Shown: positions 35,825 through 44,476 of the stretch, one piece after another
Position numbering within the stretch: position 1 is the stretch's first letter
Layout of the letters: each line of letters starts with the position of its first letter
NCBI GenBank assembly: GCA_965227045.1
Contig: OZ245718.1
Location: forward strand, 1,364,001 to 1,428,000
Source: UBA10649 sp965227045
GTDB lineage: Bacteria > Actinomycetota > Actinomycetes > S36-B12
DNA: 64,000 nucleotides
Direction: 5' to 3'
The notes under the pieces: model-generated
What the model saw: only the letters and a program-made list of their open reading frames with translations
Database searches by the model: none
Told to the model about the DNA's origin: nothing
Made by a program: the position numbers and the translations under genes

Positions 35825-36727
35825 ATGACGACTGACAGGTTCGACGGACGCGTTGTTGTCGGATACGACGGCTCGGATCCCTCTCGGGTGGCCGTCGACT
35901 GGGCTGCCGAGGAGGCGCGGCTGCGCGGACGCGGCCTGACGATCGTTCACGCACTGCTGCCCAGCGTCACGAGCGGAAGCCTCGGCGCAGGCATCGGGCC
36001 CGGACCGGACATCATCGGCGCCCTGGAGAGCCAGGCGCACGAGCAGGTCGAGGCGCTCGCCGCGCAACTGCAGCCTCTCGACGTGCAGACGGTCGTCGCA
36101 ATCGGCGGTGCGAGCGGGGTGCTCCTCGAGGCATCGGAGACGGCAGACGTGGTCGTCGTCGGGTCGCGGGGGCATGGCGGCTTCGCGAGCCTCATCCTCG
36201 GCTCTGTCGCGGCGCAGGTTGCCGCTCACGCGTTCTGCCCCGTTGTCACCATTCGCCAGCTCCCGGAGCCCGGCGCCAAGGACATCGTCGTCGGCATCGA
36301 CGCATCGCCGGGAGCCGAAGCGGCGATCGCCTTCGCGTTCGACGAGGCGAGCCGCAGGGGCTGGACGGTCGTGGCCGTGCACGCGTGGGACGTGCCCTCG
36401 TACGACCTGCTCATCGTTCCAGACGGCCCCATACCCGTTGCGCTGAGCGATGTGGCCGACGAGGAGATCCGCCTGTCCGCCGAGGCGCTGGCCGGACTTC
36501 GCGACGAGTACCCCGACGTCGACGTGCACGAGCACCTGGTCCACGGGCCGCCGGTCCAGTCCATCCTTGCGGCATCGCCGAACCCCGCCATGATCGTTGT
36601 CGGCACTCGCGGGCACGGCCCCGCCGTCGGCGCGCTGATCGGCTCGGTCAGCAACGGAGTGCTTCACAAGGCCAAGGTTCCCGTCACGGTCGTGCCGCGC
36701 GCCGAACTCCCGCCGGATGCCGCGTGA
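35825..36727 (+). CDS. tandem universal stress protein
   Basis: A 300-residue protein made of two UspA domains (about 5-145 and 155-297). Each has the ATP-binding Gly-rich motif: VVVGSRGHGGFASLILGS and VVGTRGHGPAVGALIGSVS. This two-domain form is widespread in actinobacteria, where it is often induced by hypoxia or stationary phase. It stands alone, 45 bases after tesB and 35 before orn. Confidence 0.93.
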   Translation: MTTDRFDGRVVVGYDGSDPSRVAVDWAAEEARLRGRGLTIVHALLPSVTSGSLGAGIGPGPDIIGALESQAHEQVEALAAQLQPLDVQTVVAIGGASGVLLEASETADVVVVGSRGHGGFASLILGSVAAQVAAHAFCPVVTIRQLPEPGAKDIVVGIDASPGAEAAIAFAFDEASRRGWTVVAVHAWDVPSYDLLIVPDGPIPVALSDVADEEIRLSAEALAGLRDEYPDVDVHEHLVHGPPVQSILAASPNPAMIVVGTRGHGPAVGALIGSVSNGVLHKAKVPVTVVPRAELPPDAA

Positions 36728-36762
36728 TATCCCGCACGCGGCGCGCCTCATAGGCTGTCGTC

Positions 36763-37377
36763 ATGGCAACTGCTGACCGGCTCGTGTGGATCGACTGCGA
36801 AATGACCGGACTGGACCCCGCGTCCGACGAGCTGGTCGAGATCGCCTGCATCGTCACCGAGGGTGACCTGACCGAGCTCGATGCCGGGATCACCGTCGTC
36901 ATCAAGCCGAATGACGCGCCCCTTGCTGCGATGGACGACATCGTCGTCAACATGCACAAGGAGTCGGGGCTGATCGAGGAGATCCCGTTCGGGACCACCC
37001 TCGAGGATGCTCAGGCCCAGGTCCTCGCCTACGTGCGCAGCCACGTCGACGAGTCGCGCAAGGCTCCGCTTGCCGGCTCGAGTGTGTACGTCGACCGTGG
37101 ATTCCTCGCTCGCTACATGCCCGAGCTCGACGGCTACCTGCACTACCGGCTCATCGATGTCTCCAGCGTCAAGGAGATGGTGCGGCGCTGGTATCCCCGC
37201 GTCTACTTCGCGACCCCGGAGAAGAAGGGCAACCACCGCGCGCTCGGCGACATCCGCGACTCGATCGCCGAACTGCGCTACTACCGCGACGCCGTGTTCG
37301 TGCCCCAGCCCGGGCCCGACTCCCCCACCGCAACCGCCCTCGGCGAGTTCCACTCCGTCAGCGATCTGCCTGAGTAA
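36763..37377 (+). CDS. orn: oligoribonuclease
   Basis: A 204-residue DEDDh 3'-5' exonuclease that degrades two- to five-base RNAs and pGpG. The acidic residues in WIDCEMTGLDP, the central AGSSVYVDRGFL and the final GNHRALGDIRDSI (with catalytic His and Asp) are all present. The length fits the family. It is directly upstream of tRNA-His, as in many actinobacteria. Turnover of pGpG would connect it with the cyclic di-GMP enzyme at 27 kb. Confidence 0.97.
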   Translation: MATADRLVWIDCEMTGLDPASDELVEIACIVTEGDLTELDAGITVVIKPNDAPLAAMDDIVVNMHKESGLIEEIPFGTTLEDAQAQVLAYVRSHVDESRKAPLAGSSVYVDRGFLARYMPELDGYLHYRLIDVSSVKEMVRRWYPRVYFATPEKKGNHRALGDIRDSIAELRYYRDAVFVPQPGPDSPTATALGEFHSVSDLPE

Positions 37378-37461
37378 GGCCCGCTCCACACCCGCCCGGC
37401 GCCTTCGATAGACTCACGCTCCCGCGCTTGCGTGGGATGTCATGCAGTCGATGCGTGCCAT

Positions 37462-37538
37462 GGTGGGTGTAGCTCAGCTGGTAGAGCACCTGGTTGTGGT
37501 CCAGGTGGCCGCGGGTTCAAGTCCCGTCACTCACCCCA
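37462..37538 (+). tRNA. trnH: tRNA-His (GTG)
   Basis: A full cloverleaf with anticodon GTG at 37496-37498 in the loop TTGTGGT. The acceptor stem has an extra 5' G (37462) facing C73, the mark of tRNA-His, and the 3' CCA is encoded. The T arm reads GCGGGTTCAAGTCCCGT. Confidence 0.97.
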
Positions 37539-37547
37539 CACTTTTTC

Positions 37548-37624
37548 CGATTTGAACCGCCTCCCGGGTCAAATCCCGCTTTTGCGGTCCAGAACGGCCC
37601 TGGAATCCCGATTTGAACCCGGTG
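37548..37624. repeat. dispersed 3'-end repeat, copy 2
   Basis: Left arm GATTTGAACCGCCTCCCGGG then TCAAATCCCG (37549-37577), followed by a loop and a shortened right arm GATTTGAACCCGGTG (37610-37624). It begins ten bases after tRNA-His. It shares its core with the copies near 13, 43.8 and 45.4 kb. The rest of 37539-37742 shows no gene. Confidence 0.8.
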
Positions 37625-37742
37625 CGACGAACCTACGCGCGCTCTCTCGTCGCGGTTGAAGTGCGCATCACGCGGGTACGTTCGGCCCGGTCCTTTACTC
37701 GTCGAGTGGTGCGGGCCGCATCTGACTTAAGGGGCACAGCCT

Positions 37743-39308
37743 GTGAGCGACGTGACGGACGCTGCGCGCACGTGGTTTCTGAGCGCCGCCGACCGAGGCA
37801 ATCCCGACACGTACCTCGACAGTCGCCATGCCGACGGGGCCAGTTGGTCGTTGGGCAACCGGGTGCGTCCCCTGGTCCACGGCGCGACCTACTTCCGTGA
37901 GTTGCTCGCCGCGGTCTCGCGGCTGGACCGTGGAGACCTTCTTCTGTTCACCGATTGGCGAGGAGATGCCGAGGAGCATCTGGACGGTCCCGGCACCGAG
38001 GTGGGCACCGTGTTCGCCGCTGCGGCCAAGCGCGGAGCAGACGTTCGCGGTCTCCTGTGGCGCTCGCACTCAGCCATGCAGTTCGGGACGATCAAGAACC
38101 GCGGGCTCGGCAAGCAGATCGAGGACGCCGGCGGACAGGTTCTGCTCGACATGCGCGTGCCGAAGTTCGGGTCGCACCATCAAAAGCTCGTCGTGCTCAG
38201 GTATTCAACGCACCCCGAAGACGATGTCGCGTTCCTCGGAGGCATCGATCTGTGCTTCGGACGTCGCGACCATGCTGATCATCGAGGCGACCCCCAGGCG
38301 CTGTCGATGGCAGCGGTGTACGGCGACAACCCTCCTTGGCACGACATCCAATTGGAGGTTCGCGGCCCGGCGGTGGGTGACGCGGAGGCTGTGTTCCGCG
38401 AGAGATGGGACGACCCCTCTCCCCTCGCGAGGCATCCCGTTCACCTGCTGAGCTCGTGGGCCAACCGCGAGACCAAGGCACCAGATCCGCTCCCGCCGCA
38501 GTCTGCGGATCCGCTGCCGGCAGGGGACGTGGCAGTGCAACTGCTCCGGACCTACGCGTCACGCCGCCCGGGGTATCCGTTCGCGCGCAACGGCGAGCGG
38601 AGCATTGCGCGTGGTTATCTGCAGGCCTTGTCTCAGGCGTCGAAGCTTGTGTACGTCGAGGATCAGTACTTGTGGTCGCGTGAAGTTGCGAGCGTGTACG
38701 CACGCGCGCTCCGTCACAACCCGACGCTCCTCATGGTGTTCGTCATTCCTGGCTACCCCGAGCAGGATGGACGCATTTCGATGCCGCCCAACCAGGTCGG
38801 ACGCGCCAGCGCCCTGGAGGAGTTGCGTCGCGCCGGTGGATCTCGCTTGGGGATCTACTACCTCGAGAACGAAGCCGGTACTCCTGTCTACGTGCACGCT
38901 AAGGCTTGCGTCGTCGACGACGCGTGGGCGTGCATTGGCTCAGATAACACCAACCGTCGTTCGTGGACCCATGACTCCGAGCTCAGCGCCGCCTTCGTGG
39001 ACGGCTCCGAGGACGGAGTGGTTCGGTCGCTGCGGCTCGAACTCGCCGCCGAGCACCTGGGTGTCTCGTCGACGGATCCCTCTCTCGTTGACCCACGCGA
39101 CTTCTTCGAGGCCTTTCGCACGAGCGCAGAGGAGCTCGACGCGTGGCATGCAACGGGTGCGATCGGGACGCGTCCTCCAGGTCAGCTCCGCCGGTTCTCC
39201 GAGCCGGGTCTGAGTCAGCGGACCAAGGCGTGGGCGGCGCCCTTGTACCGGGTGGTCTACGACCCGGACGGTCGATCCAATCGTGCTCGCCGGGCGGGCG
39301 AGTACTAG
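37743..39308 (+). CDS. phospholipase D-family protein
   Basis: A 521-residue protein with two HKD motifs. The first is HHQKLVVLR (His146, Lys148), in which the usual Asp after KxxxxD is Arg153; the following AFLGGIDLCFGR is typical. The second, HAKACVVDD near residue 386, is intact, followed by IGSDN. No signal peptide is visible, so it would act in the cytoplasm or be exported by another route. It probably hydrolyses or transfers a phosphodiester, such as a phospholipid. GTG 37743 starts it. Confidence 0.88.
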   Translation: MSDVTDAARTWFLSAADRGNPDTYLDSRHADGASWSLGNRVRPLVHGATYFRELLAAVSRLDRGDLLLFTDWRGDAEEHLDGPGTEVGTVFAAAAKRGADVRGLLWRSHSAMQFGTIKNRGLGKQIEDAGGQVLLDMRVPKFGSHHQKLVVLRYSTHPEDDVAFLGGIDLCFGRRDHADHRGDPQALSMAAVYGDNPPWHDIQLEVRGPAVGDAEAVFRERWDDPSPLARHPVHLLSSWANRETKAPDPLPPQSADPLPAGDVAVQLLRTYASRRPGYPFARNGERSIARGYLQALSQASKLVYVEDQYLWSREVASVYARALRHNPTLLMVFVIPGYPEQDGRISMPPNQVGRASALEELRRAGGSRLGIYYLENEAGTPVYVHAKACVVDDAWACIGSDNTNRRSWTHDSELSAAFVDGSEDGVVRSLRLELAAEHLGVSSTDPSLVDPRDFFEAFRTSAEELDAWHATGAIGTRPPGQLRRFSEPGLSQRTKAWAAPLYRVVYDPDGRSNRARRAGEY

Positions 39309-39316
39309 CGCGAAGC

Positions 39317-40129
39317 TCAGCGTGGTTTTGCGACAACCTGGAATGACCGAATGCGTCCGGTGATCACCCCTGGGCCATAAGCGCTCTCGAGCGCGGCGCG
39401 CGCGGCGTCAGTCGCTTGATCGAGGGTGAGGTCGGCTGCGGCCTCGATCTGCGACCGCATCGGCGTGCCCTGGCAAAGAGCCACGGCAGCGTCGGTCGCA
39501 GTGGCCACACTCGTGGCGTCGACAGGGTCGAATGCCGATACGTCGAAGCCTGCGTCGCGGAGATCGCCGCAGATGACATCGCGATCGAAATAGCCATGCG
39601 GCAGGTGCGACATGAAGTCCATTGGCGCGTTCGACAGCTGCTGCAACGCGCTCGTCGTGATGCGCGCGAAGTCGTTGGTCTCAAGGCTGTCCCACACGTT
39701 GAAGACCAATGCGCCGCCACGGCGCAGTACGCGTCCCGCCTCCCGGTATCCACGGACCCGATCGGGAAAGAACATCACGCCGAACTGGCACGCGACGACG
39801 TCGAAGGCGGAGTCAACGAAAGGCAACTCGAGCGCGTCCGCCTGCTCAAAGCGAAGCCGCGCGTCTACGCCCACGCGCTCGCTCGCGCGGTCGAGCATCG
39901 GCTGACTGAGATCGGTGGCTACGACCTCAGCTTGCGGACACGCAACGAGAAGCGCCTGGGTGAGGACTCCAGTTCCGGCCGCGACCTCAAGGATCGTGCT
40001 CGGTCGACGTGCCTGGATCTCCTGGGCCAAGAGTTCTGCAGCTCCAGCGAAAACCATCGGAACCATCAACCGGTCATAGATCTCCGGAACAGATCCGCCG
40101 AACTGGGGCTTGCTGTCGGACTCACTCAC
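39317..40129 (-). CDS. SAM-dependent methyltransferase
   Basis: A 270-residue class I methyltransferase of the UbiE/Methyltransf_11 kind. Motif I is ILEVAAGTGVL (about 42-52), with VVATDLSQPML and ALELPFVDSAFDVVACQFG after it. GTG 40129 is preferred: AGGGAG is eight bases upstream, while the in-frame ATG at 40150 has no ribosome site. The substrate is unknown. It converges with the phospholipase D gene. Confidence 0.88.
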   Translation of the reverse strand: MSESDSKPQFGGSVPEIYDRLMVPMVFAGAAELLAQEIQARRPSTILEVAAGTGVLTQALLVACPQAEVVATDLSQPMLDRASERVGVDARLRFEQADALELPFVDSAFDVVACQFGVMFFPDRVRGYREAGRVLRRGGALVFNVWDSLETNDFARITTSALQQLSNAPMDFMSHLPHGYFDRDVICGDLRDAGFDVSAFDPVDATSVATATDAAVALCQGTPMRSQIEAAADLTLDQATDAARAALESAYGPGVITGRIRSFQVVAKPR

Positions 40130-40230
40130 TGGATGCTCCCTACGTCGCATCGCGATGGTCGCATGCCCCTGGTTGAGCGCGCATGGATTTGAGATCGAGA
40201 CGGGCGAATGGTCGGTGCAAGGATGAGACG

Positions 40231-40674
40231 GTGATCCGCACCAGCGTCGCTGTTGTCCTCCGGCCCGGAGGGGATCGGTGTGAGGTCGAGACAGGCAGCG
40301 GAACAGTGATCGTCGAGTACGCCCCACCGTTCCGGACGCGCGCTGAGACCCTCACTCCCGGCCACCTTGTCGCCGTGGCAACAACACCGCTCGGCCGGGC
40401 ATTCGTGATCTGGCGCTGGTTCGACGCCGTGGTGCTGGAACGGTCACCTGAGCACGTGCGTCTTTGGGAGCCCGCGCACGGCGAGGTGCTCGCCCGACCC
40501 CGCGACACGTCATACCGATTTCAGTTGGGAACCAGGGCCTACCTGTCTGCAGGACTGCCAGGCGCCGAGTGGTGGCTCGACGGACCCGTCGGTCCGATTG
40601 AGGACGTCGACGTGCGGCTGGACGCGGTGCGCGACTTCTACACGGACAACGGCCTGTGGAGCAGCCTGACCTGA
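40231..40674 (+). CDS. hypothetical protein
   Basis: A 147-residue soluble protein, GTG start with AAGGATGAG in front. It is beta-rich at first (VIRTSVAVVLRPGGDRCEV) and rich in Trp (FVIWRWFD, EWWLDG), and ends DFYTDNGLWSSLT. No signal peptide or helix is seen. I cannot assign a family; the layout is faintly like DUF402-type phosphatases, which is not enough for a call. Confidence 0.65.
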   Translation: MIRTSVAVVLRPGGDRCEVETGSGTVIVEYAPPFRTRAETLTPGHLVAVATTPLGRAFVIWRWFDAVVLERSPEHVRLWEPAHGEVLARPRDTSYRFQLGTRAYLSAGLPGAEWWLDGPVGPIEDVDVRLDAVRDFYTDNGLWSSLT

Positions 40675-40686
40675 ACCGGGTCGCGT

Positions 40687-41124
40687 CTACTTGACGATGA
40701 CGACCTTGAACGAGTCGGAAACCGGCTGACCGGCTAACTGGCAGTTGAGGACCCCGGACGCGGACTTGCCCGCGCCATAGGAGGTCGGCGTCTGCACTTC
40801 GCCCACGAAGGTGGCGCCGTCAGAAAGGACGAACGCGATGTCCATGCGACCGCCGAGATCAAGCGTGCAGAACTCCGGCTGGGTAGGCGTCGTCCGACCG
40901 TTGAACGTCACGCGCGACTCGAGGTTGATCCGCAACGTCCGCTTTGCCGGACCCGCCGGCAGCCGGAACGTATTCTCGGGGCTCTCGACCGCGGTCCCGG
41001 GCACGATGCCCATCGTCGTGATGTCGAAATGGAACGGCCCGAACTCCTGGCAGGAACTCGCCAGGAGCGGGATCGTGCCGAGCATGAGGGCAGCACTGAA
41101 GGCCAGCTTCGTCCGGTTCTTCAT
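40687..41124 (-). CDS. hypothetical secreted protein
   Basis: A 145-residue protein with a signal peptide and a weak lipobox LASSC (Cys25), then a beta-rich mature domain with two further Cys (PEFCTLDLGG and VLNCQLAG) that may pair. GAGG precedes the ATG and its start directly follows the stop of the upstream gene, so the two form an operon. Both halves share an interest in small beta domains; function unknown. Confidence 0.68.
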   Translation of the reverse strand: MKNRTKLAFSAALMLGTIPLLASSCQEFGPFHFDITTMGIVPGTAVESPENTFRLPAGPAKRTLRINLESRVTFNGRTTPTQPEFCTLDLGGRMDIAFVLSDGATFVGEVQTPTSYGAGKSASGVLNCQLAGQPVSDSFKVVIVK

Positions 41125-41946
41125 CTACTTGACCTCGTCCGCGTCGGAGTTCCAGATCGGATAGCCGTTGTTGAAATCACCGACGACGGTTGCCCTTACC
41201 TCGGTGCCAGGCGCGAGGCGCGGCAACTTGCACGACCCCTTGGATCGCGTGACCGCGCCGGTGCACACGACCTTGTCGCCCGCGACGACATACAGCTTCC
41301 CGGTGGCCACTGGAGGCGCACTAGCGAGCCCCGTTCCGGTGACCACGACAGCGGCCCGACCCGAGCCGGTCACGGACAACCGCACCTTGGTTCCCGCGAT
41401 GACGCGATCCTCGCTCAACTGCGCCATGGTCGCCGTCATGCGCGGCTTGAGTGCCGCGGCGAATGAGGGAACGCCAGTCGCGATCGCACCGGTCGCCGTG
41501 ACGCTGTTCATCGTCAGGGAGACGTCGGTGTCCCCTCCCCGCGGCTGCAGGCTCACCGTCATCGACGCGTCGAGGTCACCCAGCTGCGGGCTCGAATAGG
41601 TCATCTGCAGGCTCATCGACTTCAACGGGACGCGATTGGTGACCTTCACGTTCACGTCGACACTGGAGACGCCGGGGATGGCGACGGGCATCTGCAGCGT
41701 CAGGACCCAGTTGTCACTATCGCCGCGAGCAGCAATGCATCCGGGGATCACACCGCAGACACCGTCGCGGTCCATCTGTCCGAACCAGAATGAGTTGGGC
41801 GTCGATGTGACCCGACCAGTGACGACCACGCCATCTATCGACGCCTCAGCCGCTGCGACACTCGAGACACCGATGGCGGTCCACACTCCCGATGCGAGCA
41901 GGCACGCCGCCAACCCGGAAATACCCACACGCGCAGTCCAACCCAC
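41125..41946 (-). CDS. hypothetical secreted beta-rich protein
   Basis: A 273-residue exported protein from GTG 41946 (GGGGGAG six bases upstream). Signal peptide about 1-34, ending SVAAAE. The mature chain has a Cys pair in GVCGVIPGCIAARGD, a long beta region (about 80-200) with alternating Ser/Thr/Val, and a C-terminal Ig-like part containing VTGTGLASAPPV and a second Cys pair. No family recognised. It is the first gene of a two-gene operon of secreted proteins. Confidence 0.66.
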   Translation of the reverse strand: MGWTARVGISGLAACLLASGVWTAIGVSSVAAAEASIDGVVVTGRVTSTPNSFWFGQMDRDGVCGVIPGCIAARGDSDNWVLTLQMPVAIPGVSSVDVNVKVTNRVPLKSMSLQMTYSSPQLGDLDASMTVSLQPRGGDTDVSLTMNSVTATGAIATGVPSFAAALKPRMTATMAQLSEDRVIAGTKVRLSVTGSGRAAVVVTGTGLASAPPVATGKLYVVAGDKVVCTGAVTRSKGSCKLPRLAPGTEVRATVVGDFNNGYPIWNSDADEVK

Positions 41947-42039
41947 AGCGGCTCCCCCGTCGGATCTGAGTTTCGGGGATCTTAACCACACGAATGGTCA
42001 GCGATCCGCGGGGCGACACAATTGAGATATTGGGCGTGG

Positions 42040-42321
42040 CTACGCGACCTTGCGTCCCATCATCGGGCGCGCGATCAACTCGTATCGCGGTGGTCTTTCG
42101 ACGTTGTTCTCCGTCACGACGACGTGGATGTCGAACGCGTCCTGCGGCACATCGAGCAATACCGAGATCGCTGCCCGGATCGCGTCCGCTGCGACCAGCA
42201 GGCTGCCTGCGTGCACGAGAACCGCGGCATCCGCGGCGGATCGAAGACGCGGATCGTCGGCTCGCAACGTCCATCCGTCGTCTGTGTAGTGGGTGGCCGA
42301 CACGCTGTAGTCCTGGCGCAT
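42040..42321 (-). CDS. hypothetical small protein
   Basis: A 93-residue frame with G/C-biased third positions that look coding, reading MRQDYSVSATHYTDDGWTL and ending in MMGRKVA. No helix, signal or family is recognised, and there is no clear ribosome site before ATG 42321. It is divergent from a 54-residue membrane protein. Confidence 0.5.
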   Translation of the reverse strand: MRQDYSVSATHYTDDGWTLRADDPRLRSAADAAVLVHAGSLLVAADAIRAAISVLLDVPQDAFDIHVVVTENNVERPPRYELIARPMMGRKVA

Positions 42322-42419
42322 GAGACGCGTGTACCCACGCGGGCCGACCCCGAAGCGCAGCGACTGTTGATCGAAGTCCGTCGCACGCGGGTACCCAGGC
42401 CCTGAGAAAGGAGACTCAC

Positions 42420-42584
42420 ATGTCGAAGCCCCGGAAGGTGGTCGTTCCCGTGCAGGGGGGAAGTGTCGCCACGCTGATCAGCAAGACCGTTGTCGCATTG
42501 CTCCCCTTGGTAATCCTGGGAATGGCAGTCGCGATCTACTCGCGCAAGCACCATGCGGTCCTCGTTGCTACCGAGGTGTCGTAG
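42420..42584 (+). CDS. 54-residue single-helix membrane protein
   Basis: A very short gene: ATG 42420, preceded by AAAGGAG seven bases upstream. The protein has a basic N-terminus (MSKPRKVVVPVQGG), one helix at about 20-40 (ISKTVVALLPLVILGMAVAI) and a basic YSRKHH after it. The ribosome site and hydrophobic design make it a likely real small membrane protein of unknown role. Confidence 0.6.
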   Translation: MSKPRKVVVPVQGGSVATLISKTVVALLPLVILGMAVAIYSRKHHAVLVATEVS

Positions 42585-42594
42585 CCGCCTCGGG

Positions 42595-43140
42595 CTACGG
42601 CGTCCAGCCCGGGTCTCGTCCGGCGAAACCAACGAGCTTCTCTAGTGGCGACGCACCCCGTGGCACGGCTACCTCGGCGGCAAACGTCATATCCGGACCG
42701 CGGTACTCGGGCTTGAGCATGCTGCGGCCCGATGCCAGCGCGAGCTCGATGGCCGACTCGTCGAATTCCGGTTCCTGGCCGGTCGCCTTCGCGAGGTCCC
42801 AGCCGTGCACGACCGTCTCCATCAGCACGATTCCTGCGGGCAGGTCCTTCGCCGACTCACCGTTACCGCGGTAGGCCTCGACGATCTGACTCGCGGCGGA
42901 GGCATACTCCTCGGCAGGGTCGTCTCCAGCGCGGAACTCATTGGGGTCGCCCTCGTGGACGCGGCCATTGAGTCTCGACGCGAAACTCGTTGCCCAGCCG
43001 ACGAGATGGTCGCGCAACTGGCCCACCGTCATCCCGCCACAGGGAGTGGGTAGGTCAAGTTGCCCAGCGGCCACACCGTCGATGAGCCGCTCATTCGCCG
43101 CCAGCCCCGATTCGAGCGCGTCGATGTCGTTGTCAGTCAT
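42595..43140 (-). CDS. TIGR03086-family (MDMPI/DinB-like) protein
   Basis: A 181-residue four-helix protein of the mycothiol-dependent maleylpyruvate isomerase N-terminal type, TIGR03086 subfamily. LDLPTPCGGMTVGQLRDHLVGW with the first metal His and METVVHGWDLAKATGQ with the next His are the marks of the group. Such proteins bind a divalent metal and may use mycothiol; the reaction is not known. It stands alone. Confidence 0.88.
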   Translation of the reverse strand: MTDNDIDALESGLAANERLIDGVAAGQLDLPTPCGGMTVGQLRDHLVGWATSFASRLNGRVHEGDPNEFRAGDDPAEEYASAASQIVEAYRGNGESAKDLPAGIVLMETVVHGWDLAKATGQEPEFDESAIELALASGRSMLKPEYRGPDMTFAAEVAVPRGASPLEKLVGFAGRDPGWTP

Positions 43141-43198
43141 GACTCCGTAGGTACCCGCAATCCGGCTTCATTAACGCCCGCGTGCCGGAAAAGGCTCG

Positions 43199-43423
43199 TC
43201 AGGGAGCCGGCCTTTCCGGCCGTCCCGTCGAGGCCATCGCGACCGCGATCGCCCAGCCGATGCACGTCCAGCTCGTCAGGAGGGCGATGACGAGGACGGC
43301 CGTCCGATTCGTCGTGTTGCGCGCGTAGGCGATGACGATGGGCACGAGGGCAGGCGCGATCGCGATCATCGCGATGACCAGCCAGTCGAACCCCTGCGGA
43401 CCGTCCATGTCGCGCCCATCCAT
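43199..43423 (-). CDS. superinfection-immunity-like two-helix membrane protein
   Basis: A 74-residue protein with two helices (about 11-32 and 41-63) and the segment NRTAVLVIALLTSWTCIGWA, which resembles the Imm_superinfect domain of phage superinfection exclusion proteins; that domain is also common in ordinary bacterial membrane proteins. ATG 43423 or 43408 could start it. No phage gene lies around it, so a phage-defence role is not supported. Confidence 0.65.
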   Translation of the reverse strand: MDGRDMDGPQGFDWLVIAMIAIAPALVPIVIAYARNTTNRTAVLVIALLTSWTCIGWAIAVAMASTGRPERPAP

Positions 43424-43601
43424 CCCTGATACGTCAGTCCGCGCGGACCGCAGGCAGCACACGTTAGGCCAACGAGCCGCCGGATACCACGGGTGCCAGC
43501 AGGCGCCCGTGCGCTAATCTGCCGATATCCGCAGTCCAGGGACCGGCTCGTCCGGTCACGCTGAGGCAGGTCGTTGCCCAGCGTTGAGAGGACCGTGAAT
43601 C

Positions 43602-43817
43602 GTGCCCAACTCGGGTAGCAAGCGCCCCAATCAGCCCCTCCCGGTTATGGTCCGTGACGAGCACAGGCACAGCCTGTGGGGATACGGAGTCATGGAGGAA
43701 TGGCGCTGGATTGACGAGGCCGACGGCTCGTGGGAGGGCCTGGTGAGCCTCGACTCGACAGTCTTCGCGTGGGTTCCCGGCTCGCGCCTCAAGCGCGTCG
43801 GCGCCCCCCGCGCCTAA
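43602..43817 (+). CDS. hypothetical small protein
   Basis: A 71-residue protein from GTG 43602, after a GAGAGG site. It is Trp-rich (LWGYGVMEEWRWIDEADG and FAWVPGSRL) and soluble. The family is unknown; the stop is followed directly by repeat copy 3. Confidence 0.6.
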   Translation: MPNSGSKRPNQPLPVMVRDEHRHSLWGYGVMEEWRWIDEADGSWEGLVSLDSTVFAWVPGSRLKRVGAPRA

Positions 43818-43819
43818 CC

Positions 43820-43898
43820 CCGAATTGAACCGCCTCCCGGGCCAAATCGGGGTTTCGGCGCCGTGCCGGGTCTGGTTCTTTGGATTTGAACCGGCCGG
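43820..43898. repeat. dispersed 3'-end repeat, copy 3
   Basis: Left arm CGAATTGAACCGCCTCCCGG then GCCAAATCGGGG (43821-43852), then a shortened right arm GGATTTGAACCGGCCGG (43882-43898). It starts three bases after a stop codon and shares its core with the three other copies in the window. Confidence 0.8.
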
Positions 43899-43930
43899 CG
43901 CGGTCTGCGCCCCTTGGCTAGGTTTTGCCC

Positions 43931-44476
43931 ATGGGCGACGACCACAGCGACGATTCGAATAGGCCCTGGCCACCCACCAACGGCGGCGACCTCAACACGC
44001 TCGTCGGCTTCCTTGAGTACCAGCGGGCTACCTTCGCCTGGAAGTGCGCTGGCCTGTCCGATGAGCAGTTGCGTGTGGCGTTGCCGCCGTCATCCATGAC
44101 GTTGGGCGGGATGCTCAAGCACCTCGCCGCCGTTGAGGACGGCTGGTTCACCGAGGTTGTGGGCGGACAGCCCGCACCCGAGCCGTGGGCCAGTCACGAC
44201 CCCGATGACGAGCGAGAATGGGAATGGCAGAGCGCCGCGAATGACTCGGGGGACGAATTGCGTGGGCTGTGGTCAGAGCGAGTCGAACGGTCGCGGACCG
44301 TCGTCGCCGCGCAACTCAGTGAAGGCGGACCTGACGCGCTCGACCGAACACATCCCGCGTGGCTGGGACGAGTCTCCCTCCGTTGGGTGCTGTTCCACAT
44401 GATCGAGGAGTACGCCCGGCACAACGGCCACGCCGACCTCATCCGCGAGTCGATCGACGGACACACGGGTGAGTAG
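43931..44476 (+). CDS. DinB-family (DUF664) protein
   Basis: A 181-residue DinB-like four-helix protein. His residues that would bind metal occur in LGGMLKHLAAVEDGW and LFHMIEEYARHNGHADLIRE, the usual DUF664 pattern. The family is thought to include thiol-dependent transferases. ATG 43931 was chosen. The 3' end overlaps the phosphoesterase gene by eight bases, so both are probably cotranscribed. Confidence 0.88.
   Translation: MGDDHSDDSNRPWPPTNGGDLNTLVGFLEYQRATFAWKCAGLSDEQLRVALPPSSMTLGGMLKHLAAVEDGWFTEVVGGQPAPEPWASHDPDDEREWEWQSAANDSGDELRGLWSERVERSRTVVAAQLSEGGPDALDRTHPAWLGRVSLRWVLFHMIEEYARHNGHADLIRESIDGHTGE

Noticed and set aside
37462..37742. Integration site at tRNA-His
   Set aside because: No integrase gene or duplicated tRNA end is seen; the similar sequence after it is the dispersed repeat.
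43199..43423. Phage defence or prophage remnant at the superinfection-immunity-like gene
   Set aside because: No phage, integrase or attachment repeat lies nearby, and the domain is common in ordinary membrane proteins.
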